A program made the translations under genes and the position numbers. Positions 54,443 to 64,000 of a DNA stretch of 64,000 nt are shown here, piece after piece (the first letter of the stretch is position 1; each line of letters starts with the position of its first letter). Location of the stretch: NCBI GenBank assembly GCA_037447655.1, contig JBBHKE010000630.1, positions 47,108 to 111,107 of the forward strand, read 5' to 3'. This stretch comes from Zygnema cylindricum (Eukaryota; Streptophyta; Zygnematophyceae; Zygnematales; Zygnemataceae). The notes beneath the pieces were generated by a model, which made no database searches, was not told the DNA's origin, and worked only from the letters and a program-made list of their open reading frames with translations.

Positions 54443-57400
54443 CTAGTTCCAAGTATTTTCCGCAAAGGTTTTGTTTTTCCAGTTTTCATGGGAATCTATT
54501 AAACTTTGGAAACTCATATCGTTGTCATTGTCCACTCTTTTAACGGAGGGCCAATCCATGACTGCCATGTCAGCCCTAGAAGAGGCAAGAGAATCCATTG
54601 CTGATTGTGTATACATGGTCAAAGGATGAAAGGGATCTTCTTGCAATGTGGGGAATTGGGGAGGATATTGTGGTATTGTGGGATATTGTTTTTGAGATTT
54701 TTGGTCTGATAAAGGGGAGGGAGGAGGAGGTAAGGTTGTCTCTTTATTATATCTTAAAACTGGAGGAGAGAGAGCTCCTGGACTTAGAATAGCTCCAAAT
54801 AGAGTGGTACCTGTATTAAGAATAGAAAATAAGTTTTATCAAGGAAAGCAAAATAAAATTGTTGAGAAAAGGAAAAAAAATATTAAGAAAAGAAAAAGTT
54901 TTATCAAGAAAAGGAAAAGCTGGTAGTGGACTTATTTTGAGTACTTAAAAACAATAAAAAAGGAAAAGGCAGAACGAAAGTGAAAATTTGTCACACAAGA
55001 AAAAAAACACATAAAAAAAAAACTAAACAAACACTCCAATAGGAAATTACAAAAAAAAAGAAAAACAAAGGACGTGGAGGAAAAACAAAATGAAACTAAC
55101 AGAAAAACAGCGACAAAATATCAACACCTAATAAAATCTACCAAACAAACCACTAACAATAGAGAAAATACCATCTGTATGCTCAAAAAAGGTATCCAAA
55201 AAATATTCAGGTTGTATACATAAAAATAAGATTGTATTATATCAGTGTGTGAATTTAAGAATGGTGAGCTTTTTTTTTTTTGTTTTTTTTGTTTTTTCAG
55301 TGAGATTATTATTATTATTCTTATTTTGTTCTTATCGAGGATAGGAAGACGCACCAAGGGGAGAAAACGGTCCAATATTGTCGCTGTCGAGAGACCGATT
55401 TAAACTTTGCCGATGAATGTTTCCCGGAGAAATAATTGGAGATGTGAAGGGATTCATTCCGTTGTCGTTACTTCCTTCAAATTGTGGCAACACACCAGCA
55501 ATTGGTGGTGCCGTCTAAAAAAGAGAAAATAAAAATAAAAAATACATGAGTCAAGCGGGTTTTCATCTGAAAAAGTACCGTCATCAACTGAACTAGATGA
55601 CTGAAATTTGTAGGGTAAAGTGGGAAGTTGAAAAAAATGCATAAAATAAAATAAAACATGCAAAATATGCAAAATATGTGTGAAGTACACCGTGTGTCGC
55701 TATTAGTGTTAACACTAATAGCGATACGGTGTAGTTAACACAATCACATCAAATATCTGGCTCCGGGAGTGAGATTATGACACAATAAACACCAGCTTGT
55801 ACGGCTGCCCCATTAATAATTTTTATTTTTTAGTCCAGGAATAAGTTCTACTCTTTTGTATTGTTTGTACCAACTGAAAAGAAGACCTTATTCTCTTCCT
55901 TTTGCTATACTATTTGTTACGTTCTTTTCTCTTTGGAGAAATTTCTATAAGTTTAATTCTATGAGACATATTGTTGAATGACGTGTATTGAAACTGGCAA
56001 TAAATTTCAGACTGACTCAGATACATTTTTCATTGAATACAACAGTAAACCACGTATCGCTATTAGCGTTAATGTAAAATTTTCCCCGTGCACACTCATC
56101 CGATTTTCGATTCAAGACCGCCGATTAGGAGGTAAAAATCATATTTTTTCCATCTAAACTGGTACATTAATAATCTGACGGGTGTGCACGGAGAAAATTG
56201 AATTTAAACGCTGAAAAATCACTTATGCTATACTTAGGAAAAATGGTTTAGTCTCTCCAGGCAAAGGCATATGACAGGAAAGATGAAATCACCTCTAAAG
56301 AGAGAGACTCTGGCATAAACCAGAGCTCCCAAGGCCGCCTGTTCGTGACTGTTGTCTCTCTCGGAGACCCATTTATTACTTTGTTTGTGGATTGGAAACA
56401 GCTGGCAATATTGAGATCCATTTCCAAAGACTTTGGAGACTTCAATTGGCCATCAGTATCTGTAGTACGTTTCATATTCCATACCGAGGGCTGTCTTGTA
56501 GACGACTGGGGAGACGACTTATCTTCTGGTAAGTTATAATAGCTGCAATGAAATAAATGAACAGAAAACGGTTAGAAAAGTTAAAATTTTCACAAATATA
56601 ACCAGACATGGATTTGGATCTGAAAACTCTTGTAAACGAAATTTGCATTAGGCAAAGCAAGCTGAAGTAGACCATCGGAAAAGACAACCGAGTTTTCTCA
56701 AGCTTTGCTAAAATAGCAGGAACTTAACGCAAAACAGTAAGAATGTAATCAAAACCAGACAGTGAATGCATAACACCCACATAGACAAATTTTCAAACTG
56801 TAACAATTAGTTAAACTAGCTTGTTCAACATGTAACAGCGTAATTATACGTACGCGATTGCAGGCGATACTGGCCAGAAACCATTGTAATTGTAAAGAAA
56901 AATGTACTTTTTTTTACAAAATAGTATAATTTTATGTTCAACAGGTAAAAGGGTTTATATTATTACTGGTGACTACGGGCCGGTAACCACCAGAATCTTA
57001 CAAAAAAAATGTACTTTTTTTCAAAACGTACAGATTTCCTTAGGAATGCTTTGATTACTACGTCAGTAACACCGAATGTACATTTTTTTTCGTACGAATA
57101 ATTTTAATAGTAAAGCCAGCTACAGGGCTCAAATAATTCCCCTGTAGAATACCTGCTACTATTAAGGGAAAATGCGACTTTCCCCTGTTTCCAAGATGCG
57201 GCAGAATTACTAATTGAAAAAAGGGAATTTGCAATAGAATCATTATTGTAGGTCAGGATAACAACCCAAAGTTCGGGGTCAAATTCCTCACCTATTACTT
57301 GTGGACACTGCTGAGGCTGGTGAAGATAGGTTTTTAAATACTGGTGGCATCTTCTTATTGTCCAGAGAAGCACGTGATCTTTTGCGAGAAATGCTGTAGT

Positions 57401-60400
57401 ATAAAACAGCAAAAGCAAAAGTCAGTAGAATGATTGAATAAATTTCATCTTAAAAAACTATAAATCCTAGGTGAAGATTTACCATCAACTGAACCATTAC
57501 TGGCGTGATTCTTATAAAACCAACAATTCCTAGTTGAAGGTTCCACATAAACTTAGCATTATCCGCAAATTCTAAAAAATAAATGATCGCTGATTGAAAG
57601 TTGATCATAAGCTGAATACTATTATCATAATCTTAAATACCAACAGTTGGTAATTGAAGGTTGACCATGAACTTAATACAATTTGCATAAGGAAACCGCA
57701 CCTTCGAATCGGTAAGGAATAGCATGGGCTGGGAAGGGGCGTTGTAGTAGATAAGGTCTCTGCTCCAGGAAGCCTTCCAGCAGTAAAGCATATTGAAAAA
57801 AGGCGGTTTTCGAACTTTGAAGATAGAACAGATATCGCTAATTTGAACATTGCACGACCTATCCACACCCACTAACCTTTGTTAAAAAAGAAGTATCCTC
57901 TAAGGATGCCTAGCAGCAACATGCCGTGAATATCAACTGCTTTCTGACAAAAAACACTGGCAATATAACTCCAATATTCAAATGCAAAAAAAGTGAAAAT
58001 TATAGTGACTAGAGTAGTGTCGTTTTGTGCAATGAGATATTCCAGACTCCCTCCTTCCCTCCCTCTCTCTCTCCCTGCCTTCCTCCCTCCTTCCCTCCCT
58101 CCCTCCCTCCCTACCTTCCTCACCGAAACGTCAAGGGTTGGAGGTAAAATCACCTGCTACCATTTGTGTTGGCCTTGTATGCGATGGAAACTCCACGCCA
58201 TTGAATGCCGTATAGAGTGGTGGCTCTGCTGAAAGCTGTCCTTCCTCAATCTTCACTTGGCTATCCATTCAAGGTCCAGTTCAACCCGTCAGAGTTCACA
58301 TTTTGGTATAAGAAAACATCCTCAACATATGCCTATCCATTATCCATTCACTCAGCGTCACGATAACGTCTTCAGACTTCATATTTCTCCATTCGTTGGT
58401 ATTGACAGAAGAACATAAAGAAACTATTTTCAAAGAGGCTTAAAAAAAAAAAAACTCATTTCTACATAGCTGTAAACGTAGCAGAATCTTTCTGCATTCT
58501 GCGTGTCAATATTCAACAATACTTCAATAATCTGCAAATGTGTTGATTTGCTGACCTGTGGTCATGTGCATAAACAAGAGATGCGGTGAGAACCAAGTCC
58601 CTTGAAACCTGCTTGCCCTGGAACATCGACGATACCCCCCTCAGAGCTCGAGAATCATTGCGATTTTGCACATTTCATGTACCAAACATGTAAATGCATA
58701 AGAAATTAAAAATCTTCAAATATGCTCAGTTCAAGGATGTTGCCACTTTGGATGTTTCGGGATATTCCATTTTCAAAACAGAACTTCAAGGTAATGACCG
58801 TAAGACCCTGAAGTGTAAGAGACAAGTGAAAGATGACACAAAAAAAGGTGAAAATTATCTACCATCTCGTCAATCAGGTGAACGTGGATCACGAACTTGC
58901 GACGACAGGATGCCTTGCCTCCAAGGACGGACAACATCTGCATGGGCCACATGCATAACAGTAAACCGCTCATTACTATTAAAGTTAGTGAATTATTAGG
59001 GTTAACAATGTTTTAACATCAGATAAACACTAAATTACGAGGCTCATCATGGGCCACTTAGTAGTAAAATCAACACGAAAATATGATTGTCAGATCACTA
59101 CTCAAATTCAGTGATTAACTGTAATAGCGATGGACAGTGTACTTCTGCCAGATTTTGTCGCTTAAGTAGCGAAAATTCACCATGAAGTAAACCAAAACAT
59201 CACTGGAAAGACATATGATAAGTAGCTACATTGTTGAGCTTATTGAAAATATAGTGATGTATCCTGCCAAAGCTAAGCTAAAATAATTCACAATATACAC
59301 GCATGACGAAACAAATAACTGGTAGGCGAAGAAAAACCCGTGATTGGACTATCAGCAAGCTGCTAGTAACACGGGTAGATTTGATGTAAAATTCTACAGC
59401 GATGGCACAATAGTCTCGGTTAGGTGAGTGAAAACCCCATATGTTTCATAAGAAGCTGAATTTTAGGGCTTGGCCAACCAGCGGCTATTAGACCTACCAG
59501 CTCTTTGGTTTTGTTTTTTACATGAAGAGGTTGCAATCTCAGTTCCAGTAGAAAATGGAAAATCAATTAGCATGAAAACGAAATTTTAATGTGAGGCCTT
59601 TACAAGCCCTTTGTAATAAGGCCAACGAGATCGTGAATGAAAAGTGAATACAAAAAAACTTTTGTTTCTCACAAAGAATGAACATTGCCGACAGTTGTTT
59701 TTTCGTCTTTTCCTTCGTGACATTGAGGAAAATTACCAAAAAGAAAAAACCACTGACCTCAGAAGAGTTTGAGCTGCTGCCTTCATTGACTTTTGGAGAT
59801 ATAGCTACAAGGCGATGAGTAGGGGTTGTCCTGAGATTTTCCATCTCAGCTGCTGATAAATGAGATGACATGTCTTTTTCTTGAAATCCAGAGGCAATAA
59901 TTTATGATTAATAAAAAAAATTACGAATCAATTAAGCATGTTACATTAGATTTGTCCCAGGAAAAAAATGAGGCAATGAAAGAAAGCTCTAACAATGAGT
60001 GAATCTACAAAAAGAGAGTGTAGAATTTAAAGAGTTTCAAATGTATTTGTACCATCTTCATATTGAGAGCACATCTGTGATTTCTTGCTAGCCAATGGAG
60101 GGCTAGCCTGAGACTGAACATTTATGTATAGACATTTCGGTTCCGTATGCAACATATGGCGCTTCAATTCTGTTACTTTTTTTTTCGCATTCCAAAAAAA
60201 TACTTCACACCTTAATTTGAGTCTTAAATCCGATGTATTCAGTTCATACAGTAATCTTTTTTAAATTTTCAACCTTTGAATTACGCCTACCATACTCAAA
60301 AGTTACTTTTTGTTTCCTCTGTATGACTCCTTAACGAAAAAAGGACATTGCTTTCTTTATCTTGGAACCGAACTTAGGAACTTGACTATATTCTAAATTC

Positions 60401-63400
60401 GCAAAAGGTGCCACGTTTCAAGATTCGTTGTTGAAGTGATGACATGTCACGTGGCTCTTAATAATACCGCAGCCATGATTCACGAATCTACAAAGCTAAT
60501 ATACCACTTGGCGCTTCTTGAGAGAAGAAATGGACACAGGTGTCTGCTGACAGACGCTGAATGTCACTTTTGTATCCAAGAAGACAGAAGTTTATGTATA
60601 AAGGAAACAGAGGTTTACTTGCTATAAAGAAGACGGCACCGGAGGTTGCTTTGCAGATTTCGAGGAACTAAGGAACTGCGGCGTCTTGAACCCTTACCTG
60701 GAGGTTGGCATGTACTTTATTTTGCATGTAGGCTGAAGCGCCGTACACTTTTAAGCGTCCGATTGAAAAATGGACGGTCAAGATATCTGAAGACTATCTT
60801 GGCAAAATGAGAATCAAAATGTTTCTATGATCGCGGGTTCTAGACCTCTAGCCGTTCCTTTTGACGGAGAACTGCTTGCTGGTTTGCAAAGATCTATTGT
60901 AACAAGGGCGAGTTAACGGGGTGTCCCCGTGTAATTGATACATTGAAAATTACTTTGGATTTTAGTGAAAATTCTCCGTACTACTTTGAAGAGCGTTCCT
61001 ATGTGCCGAAAATGAAATCTTTTTAGTTTTTACTATAAAATGAAATCGGAACTTCAAAATGTGACGGCTGTAGACGCTGGTACAACTTGTGACGGTTGAA
61101 GACGACTACGAAACTTACGACAATTGGTGACGCCAAAACAACAGCGATAGTTGTAGACGTCTACATTTTTGTGACATTGTAAATCTCTTAGGGTTTTGTG
61201 ACATTGTGACGTCATGAGCGTCAACGTCAGTGATTCAAGAACTTTCAACCATGGCTTCCCGATTTCGTTTTTGCGACTTTTCTCAATCGACTTGCCATCA
61301 AAATATACCTAAAGGTTGTCAAAAGAATTCTTTTTCAAAAGTCTTTCCTCTCATACTAGTATTGCCTTGTCACATTCTAAAAAGTGCGAGATAAAAACGA
61401 TAGTGTGAGAGGGAGAAGGGGAGATGGGACGACGACGTAAACTTATGCAAAGGACCAAAATGAAAGTGGACGCCAAAGACCCATGCAGATTTTTTTCTGT
61501 AAATGCGCGTGACGTGCAAGGGGAAAAATAGCGAGGAGTCTCCATCGACCTAAAATTTCCCCACTCGTGGGACACGCGCATGGATCGTTTGTCATCCGTT
61601 GTTCGGATGATACTTTAACTAAAATCATATGTTTGAAATGTTGCAACAAGAGTGTAAGATGCAAAATTCCAATCAATTTCGTGAGTTGATGAACTTTAAA
61701 GGAAAACCGAGCAAGACGCTTGTCGTCTTGCGTGCTCAAATAGAAACATTCCGTGAGGCATCGCCGGACTTAGTTTCCAATGGGGAAGATTTGTAAAAGT
61801 CCGTGGGATAGTTTATAGGTCAGGCAAAGAGGTTTATCTAGAGCCTTTTGAATCAAACATAAGGCTTCAAGTTCTCCTTTGACCAAGTCGCCTAGAATGT
61901 CGTGGAGTACGAAATGCAAACTTGGTGGTGGAAGCTCACAACTAGGCTAAAACGGTTTCAAAGGAACCAATGGTGAACCCTCACCTAATCCATAAAACCG
62001 ATGACCCCCTAAGGTCTTTGCCATGGGTACTCCACTAATACCGGCCCTTTGGAGGTACCATGGTTTAATATTCTGATGGCTTGAGGCAGTTCAGAAAATA
62101 AATGCTTACACAAGAGCCAATTTTCCTAATGATCAGCAGTTACTGTTAGTAGTGTGAGCCTTACGTGACGAGTATAGAGGTGGGTCACACAAACTGAAAT
62201 AGTTAGCTCAAGCACATTAAAATCTACCCACAACTATTTAGCTAGTTCTACTTGAGGAAAATAGAAGAGCAAACAATGAAAATCTATAAATCAACTGATG
62301 CTTTCAATAGCCAATTTCACAAAAAAACGCAAACTAATCAAAACTACCATAATACTAATCATTATTCAGATATTAACATCTGCTAATATTGTAATAAAAA
62401 AAGGGCGTGGATATAAGTATTCCCACAATATATAAATGCATGCGAAAACAAGTTCGTTTCGACTACGACAACAAGGGGGGGTACCAAATGCACTAACAAA
62501 AACTATTGCCTTTATGACAAAAAATGAGAAAGAAAAAAAAGACGTGATCATGCAAAACAAGTTCATTCGACTACAAGGGCAAGGGCGAATACGAAGGACA
62601 CCAGAAAAAACTATTGCCTTTATGACAAAAATTGAGAAGGAAAAAAATGAGGTGATCAATTTTCCAACTCCAAGTGACATGGAGTAGTTTGCAGTTTCTA
62701 ATGCAATGGAAGTGGACAAAGAAAACGCTTAGATCATTAACACAGGAGCTTCTACCCACATGTGGTGGAAGTGATCCTAGTTTGACAACATAAAGACAAT
62801 TTCGCCAAAACACATCTACAGTGCATGTGGATAGAGTTTAGTGTTCAACGGCAAAGAACACGCAACTTTGATAGTAGATATAGATTGTAGATTAGTAGAG
62901 AAAACCTTGCATGGTGTCTTGTATGTACCGGATTTTCAAAATAATATAACCTATTTTCCACATATTTGGTTGAAATCGAAAGATTTGGAGTATTATTGAA
63001 AAATGGGAAGAAATTCATCAATAAGCAAGATAAATAATCAATCACTAACACTACCGGTCCAACCTAAATGTTTAGGATGGACCTGACGAATCTCAATAAA
63101 AAAGGTGTTCTCTATTCCGGGGTTATATATGATAAGTATATGTAGCATTAAAGGTTGGGCCATGTCCACAATAAGAGCATTGAGAAGCAAATCGAACCTG
63201 AAATAAATTCATACAAGTTCATAATTTGATACTAAATGAAGCATAAGTATGTGATGGTTGTGCTATGAAAAGGTCTCATAAGTTACCATCCATAAGTTAC
63301 CATTTCATGACAGAGAAGCCATAAGTAAAAAAAATACTAATGTGCATGGACCATAATTGCAAATAAAGGAGCCCATGCTTTTAAATAAAGAAGTTTATCT

Positions 63401-63754
63401 TAAATTTTGGGTTGGAGCACTAAATTGTGTTATCTATATAAAAAATAGAGGAAAGAAGACTCCTTATGACTATAGACAAGTACTAAAGTAAAAGTCAGTC
63501 AATTCAAAGGGTTTGGGAGTCAAGTATTTAATCTAGAAAACACTCTAACTAGATAGAAAATCGAACAAAATTTAGGTTCGTAGCAAAAGGATACAATCAC
63601 AAATGAAGGTATCGAGTATGAACGAACCTTCTCTCTTATCGTTAGGTTTCATAACTGTTATGTGCTGAAGGTCATGGGCATTCTGACTTGGCTGTGTTCC
63701 ACTCCCACTAGGCGTCACACTTGCACCAGCTGGGACTGAGCCATTAGTAGACAT
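54443..63754 (-). CDS. protein with a plant STAT-like central segment, at least 11 exons, no SH2 module seen
   Basis: Ten consecutive minus-strand exons match in phase: 60113-60053, 59879-59758, 58937-58863, 58617-58556, 58260-58154, 57858-57702, 57393-57292, 56542-56293, 55514-55355 and 54810-54443 (1464 nt, 487 aa plus stop). A first exon 63754-63628 (MSTNGSVPAGASVTPSGSG, 42 codons) is likely, but its phase does not fit exon 60113, so at least one exon is missing between them. The central part reads LGGKASCRRKFVIHVHLID, SRDLVLTASLVYAHDHS, AFNGVEFPSHTRPTQMVAG, RAMFKLAISVLSSKFENRLF and LPIRSISRKRSRASLD. From memory this resembles the conserved segment before the SH2 module of Arabidopsis STAT-type SH2 proteins (SHA/SHB). 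After it comes a Ser/Pro-rich, apparently disordered C-terminus ending SHENWKNKTFAENTWN, without an SH2 signature. A nuclear regulatory role is only a guess. MITEs, a CT tract and Copia remnants lie in the introns. Confidence 0.75.
55686..55733. mobile_element. fold-back remnant of MITE family A
   Basis: The left end (TACACCGTGTGTCGCTATTA) and its reverse complement abut around GTGTTAACAC, giving a 48-bp near-perfect palindrome. The whole interior of a MITE is missing. It lies in an intron of the STAT-like gene. Confidence 0.8.
56048..56230. mobile_element. MITE family A, decayed short form
   Basis: It starts AAACCACGTATCGCTATTAG and contains the family words CCGTGCACACTCATCCGATT and GGTGTGCACGGAGAAAA. 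The right end has lost the terminal repeat. Confidence 0.55.
56838..57141. mobile_element. MITE family B, longer or double copy
   Basis: It starts GCGTAATTATACG, contains TACTGGCCAGAAACC and GGGCCGGTAACC, and ends GGGCTCAAATAATTCCC, a diverged inverse of the left end. Two TGTACTTTTTTT words inside suggest two joined copies. Confidence 0.5.
58049..58112. repeat. CCCTCCTT microsatellite in an intron
   Basis: A CT/CCCT tract separates two exons of the STAT-like gene. On the minus strand it reads as Gly/Arg/Glu repeats in an otherwise accidental frame. Confidence 0.9.
58965..59142. mobile_element. MITE family A, short form
   Basis: The left end AGTAAACCGCTCATTACTAT and the right end CTGTAATAGCGATGGACAGT form a diverged inverted pair, 178 bp apart. 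It lies in an intron of the STAT-like gene. Confidence 0.6.
60114..62649. other. probable intron of the STAT-like gene
   Basis: No exon could be placed here, although the phase gap predicts one. The plus-strand frame at 60436-60627 looks somewhat protein-like but is not recognisable. Repeat C copy 2 lies at 60915-61006. Confidence 0.45.
60915..61006 (+). repeat. dispersed repeat C, copy 2
   Basis: GTGTCCCCGTGTAATTGATA followed by GTGAAAATTCTCCGTACTAC parallels 3145-3236 on the same strand. Confidence 0.65.
62650..63610 (+). pseudogene. decayed Copia pol fragment (protease to integrase)
   Basis: Conceptual reading through many stops and shifts gives IINTGASTHM (protease active site, usually DTGAS or DSGAS), LHGVLYVPDFQNNI, GWAMSTIRALRSK near the pre-integrase region, KLPFHDREA, ALNCVIYIKNR and KTPYDYRQVL of the integrase C-terminal part. 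The order matches Copia pol, but catalytic segments are lost. No LTRs were found. It is much older than the element at 14083. It lies on the opposite strand, in the upstream intron of the STAT-like gene. Confidence 0.75.
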
Positions 63755-64000
63755 GGCAGCAGAAGCAAACCCAAAGAGTAATACCTATTTGACTAGATTT
63801 ATGTTGTAAGATATGTAGCTTTAAGTGAGAGAGGTCTTACAACCAGACAAACATATACCACCACCAAAATAAGGACAATAGAACAGAAAAACACCTTAAA
63901 GTGCACTTAGTGCTCTCATTTCCTTAAACTCTGTGTAGAATGTACATTCTGTGTCGAATTGCTCAATCCTAATTGAACTAAATACTCAAAAGATCTAGAA

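Noticed and set aside
60436-60720. Plus-strand frames with protein-like stretches (RCLLTDAECHFC and FADFEELRNCGVLNPYLEVG)
   Set aside because: They are in different frames with stops between, and I recognise no family; too weak to call a gene.
61443-61739. 98-aa minus-strand frame
   Set aside because: There is no domain, no fit to the STAT-like gene by phase, and no sequence similarity I can name.
1-64000. tRNA, rRNA or other structured RNA genes
   Set aside because: I saw no cloverleaf with A and B boxes nor rRNA landmarks while reading; a tRNAscan/Infernal run would be needed to exclude them.

Overview
The window is nuclear DNA from a green plant (streptophyte). The recognisable genes all have plant homologues: a pentatricopeptide-repeat (PPR) protein, the plant RRM/filamin/CCCH/SR-like splicing protein related to Arabidopsis IRR (At3g23900), the plastid pseudoprotease EGY3, 4-hydroxyphenylpyruvate dioxygenase (HPPD), and a protein with a STAT-like segment. 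GT-AG introns are frequent and long. The spacers are AT-rich and full of miniature transposons, microsatellites and polypyrimidine tracts. An intron-split PPR gene and a pogo-type transposase with several introns suggest a non-seed plant or streptophyte alga, but the sequence alone does not settle the lineage. A run of 10 N (23401-23410) marks an assembly gap.

Layout. 1-2428 (minus): 5' part of a PPR gene. 2.4-8.4 kb: non-coding, with miniature inverted-repeat elements (MITEs), a degenerate tandem array at 4.57-5.2 kb and an 830-bp CT tract. 8.4-22.7 kb: a pogo-like DNA transposon read on the minus strand. Its transposase is intact once four phase-matched exons are joined (611 codons, Asp triad 305/418/455). 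Its first intron holds a second same-strand ORF (541 aa) and a 7.5-kb Copia retrotransposon with a GTCGT target duplication. That Copia carries three LTRs instead of two and a broken gag-pol.

24.3-31.7 kb (plus): the five-exon IRR-like gene (1576 aa). 31.7-37.2 kb: spacer with MITEs. 37.26-41.13 kb (minus): the eight-exon EGY3-like gene (541 aa), which has lost the metalloprotease zinc ligands. 41.5-47.9 kb: a short unknown ORF and a dense cluster of MITEs, including a hAT-type element with an 8-bp target duplication and a long MITE interrupted by another element. 47.94-52.74 kb (plus): the two-exon HPPD gene (467 aa). 54.44-63.75 kb (minus): a gene of at least ten phase-matched exons whose central domain resembles the segment next to the SH2 module of plant STAT-type SH2 proteins, but with no SH2 module. 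A decayed Copia fragment lies in its upstream part.

The host genes are not an operon. Three serve the plastid or are likely targeted to it (HPPD for tocopherol/plastoquinone supply, EGY3, probably the PPR protein) and two look nuclear. The most unusual parts are the split transposon with its palindrome array and nested accessory ORF, the three-LTR Copia element, and the SH2-less STAT-like gene.
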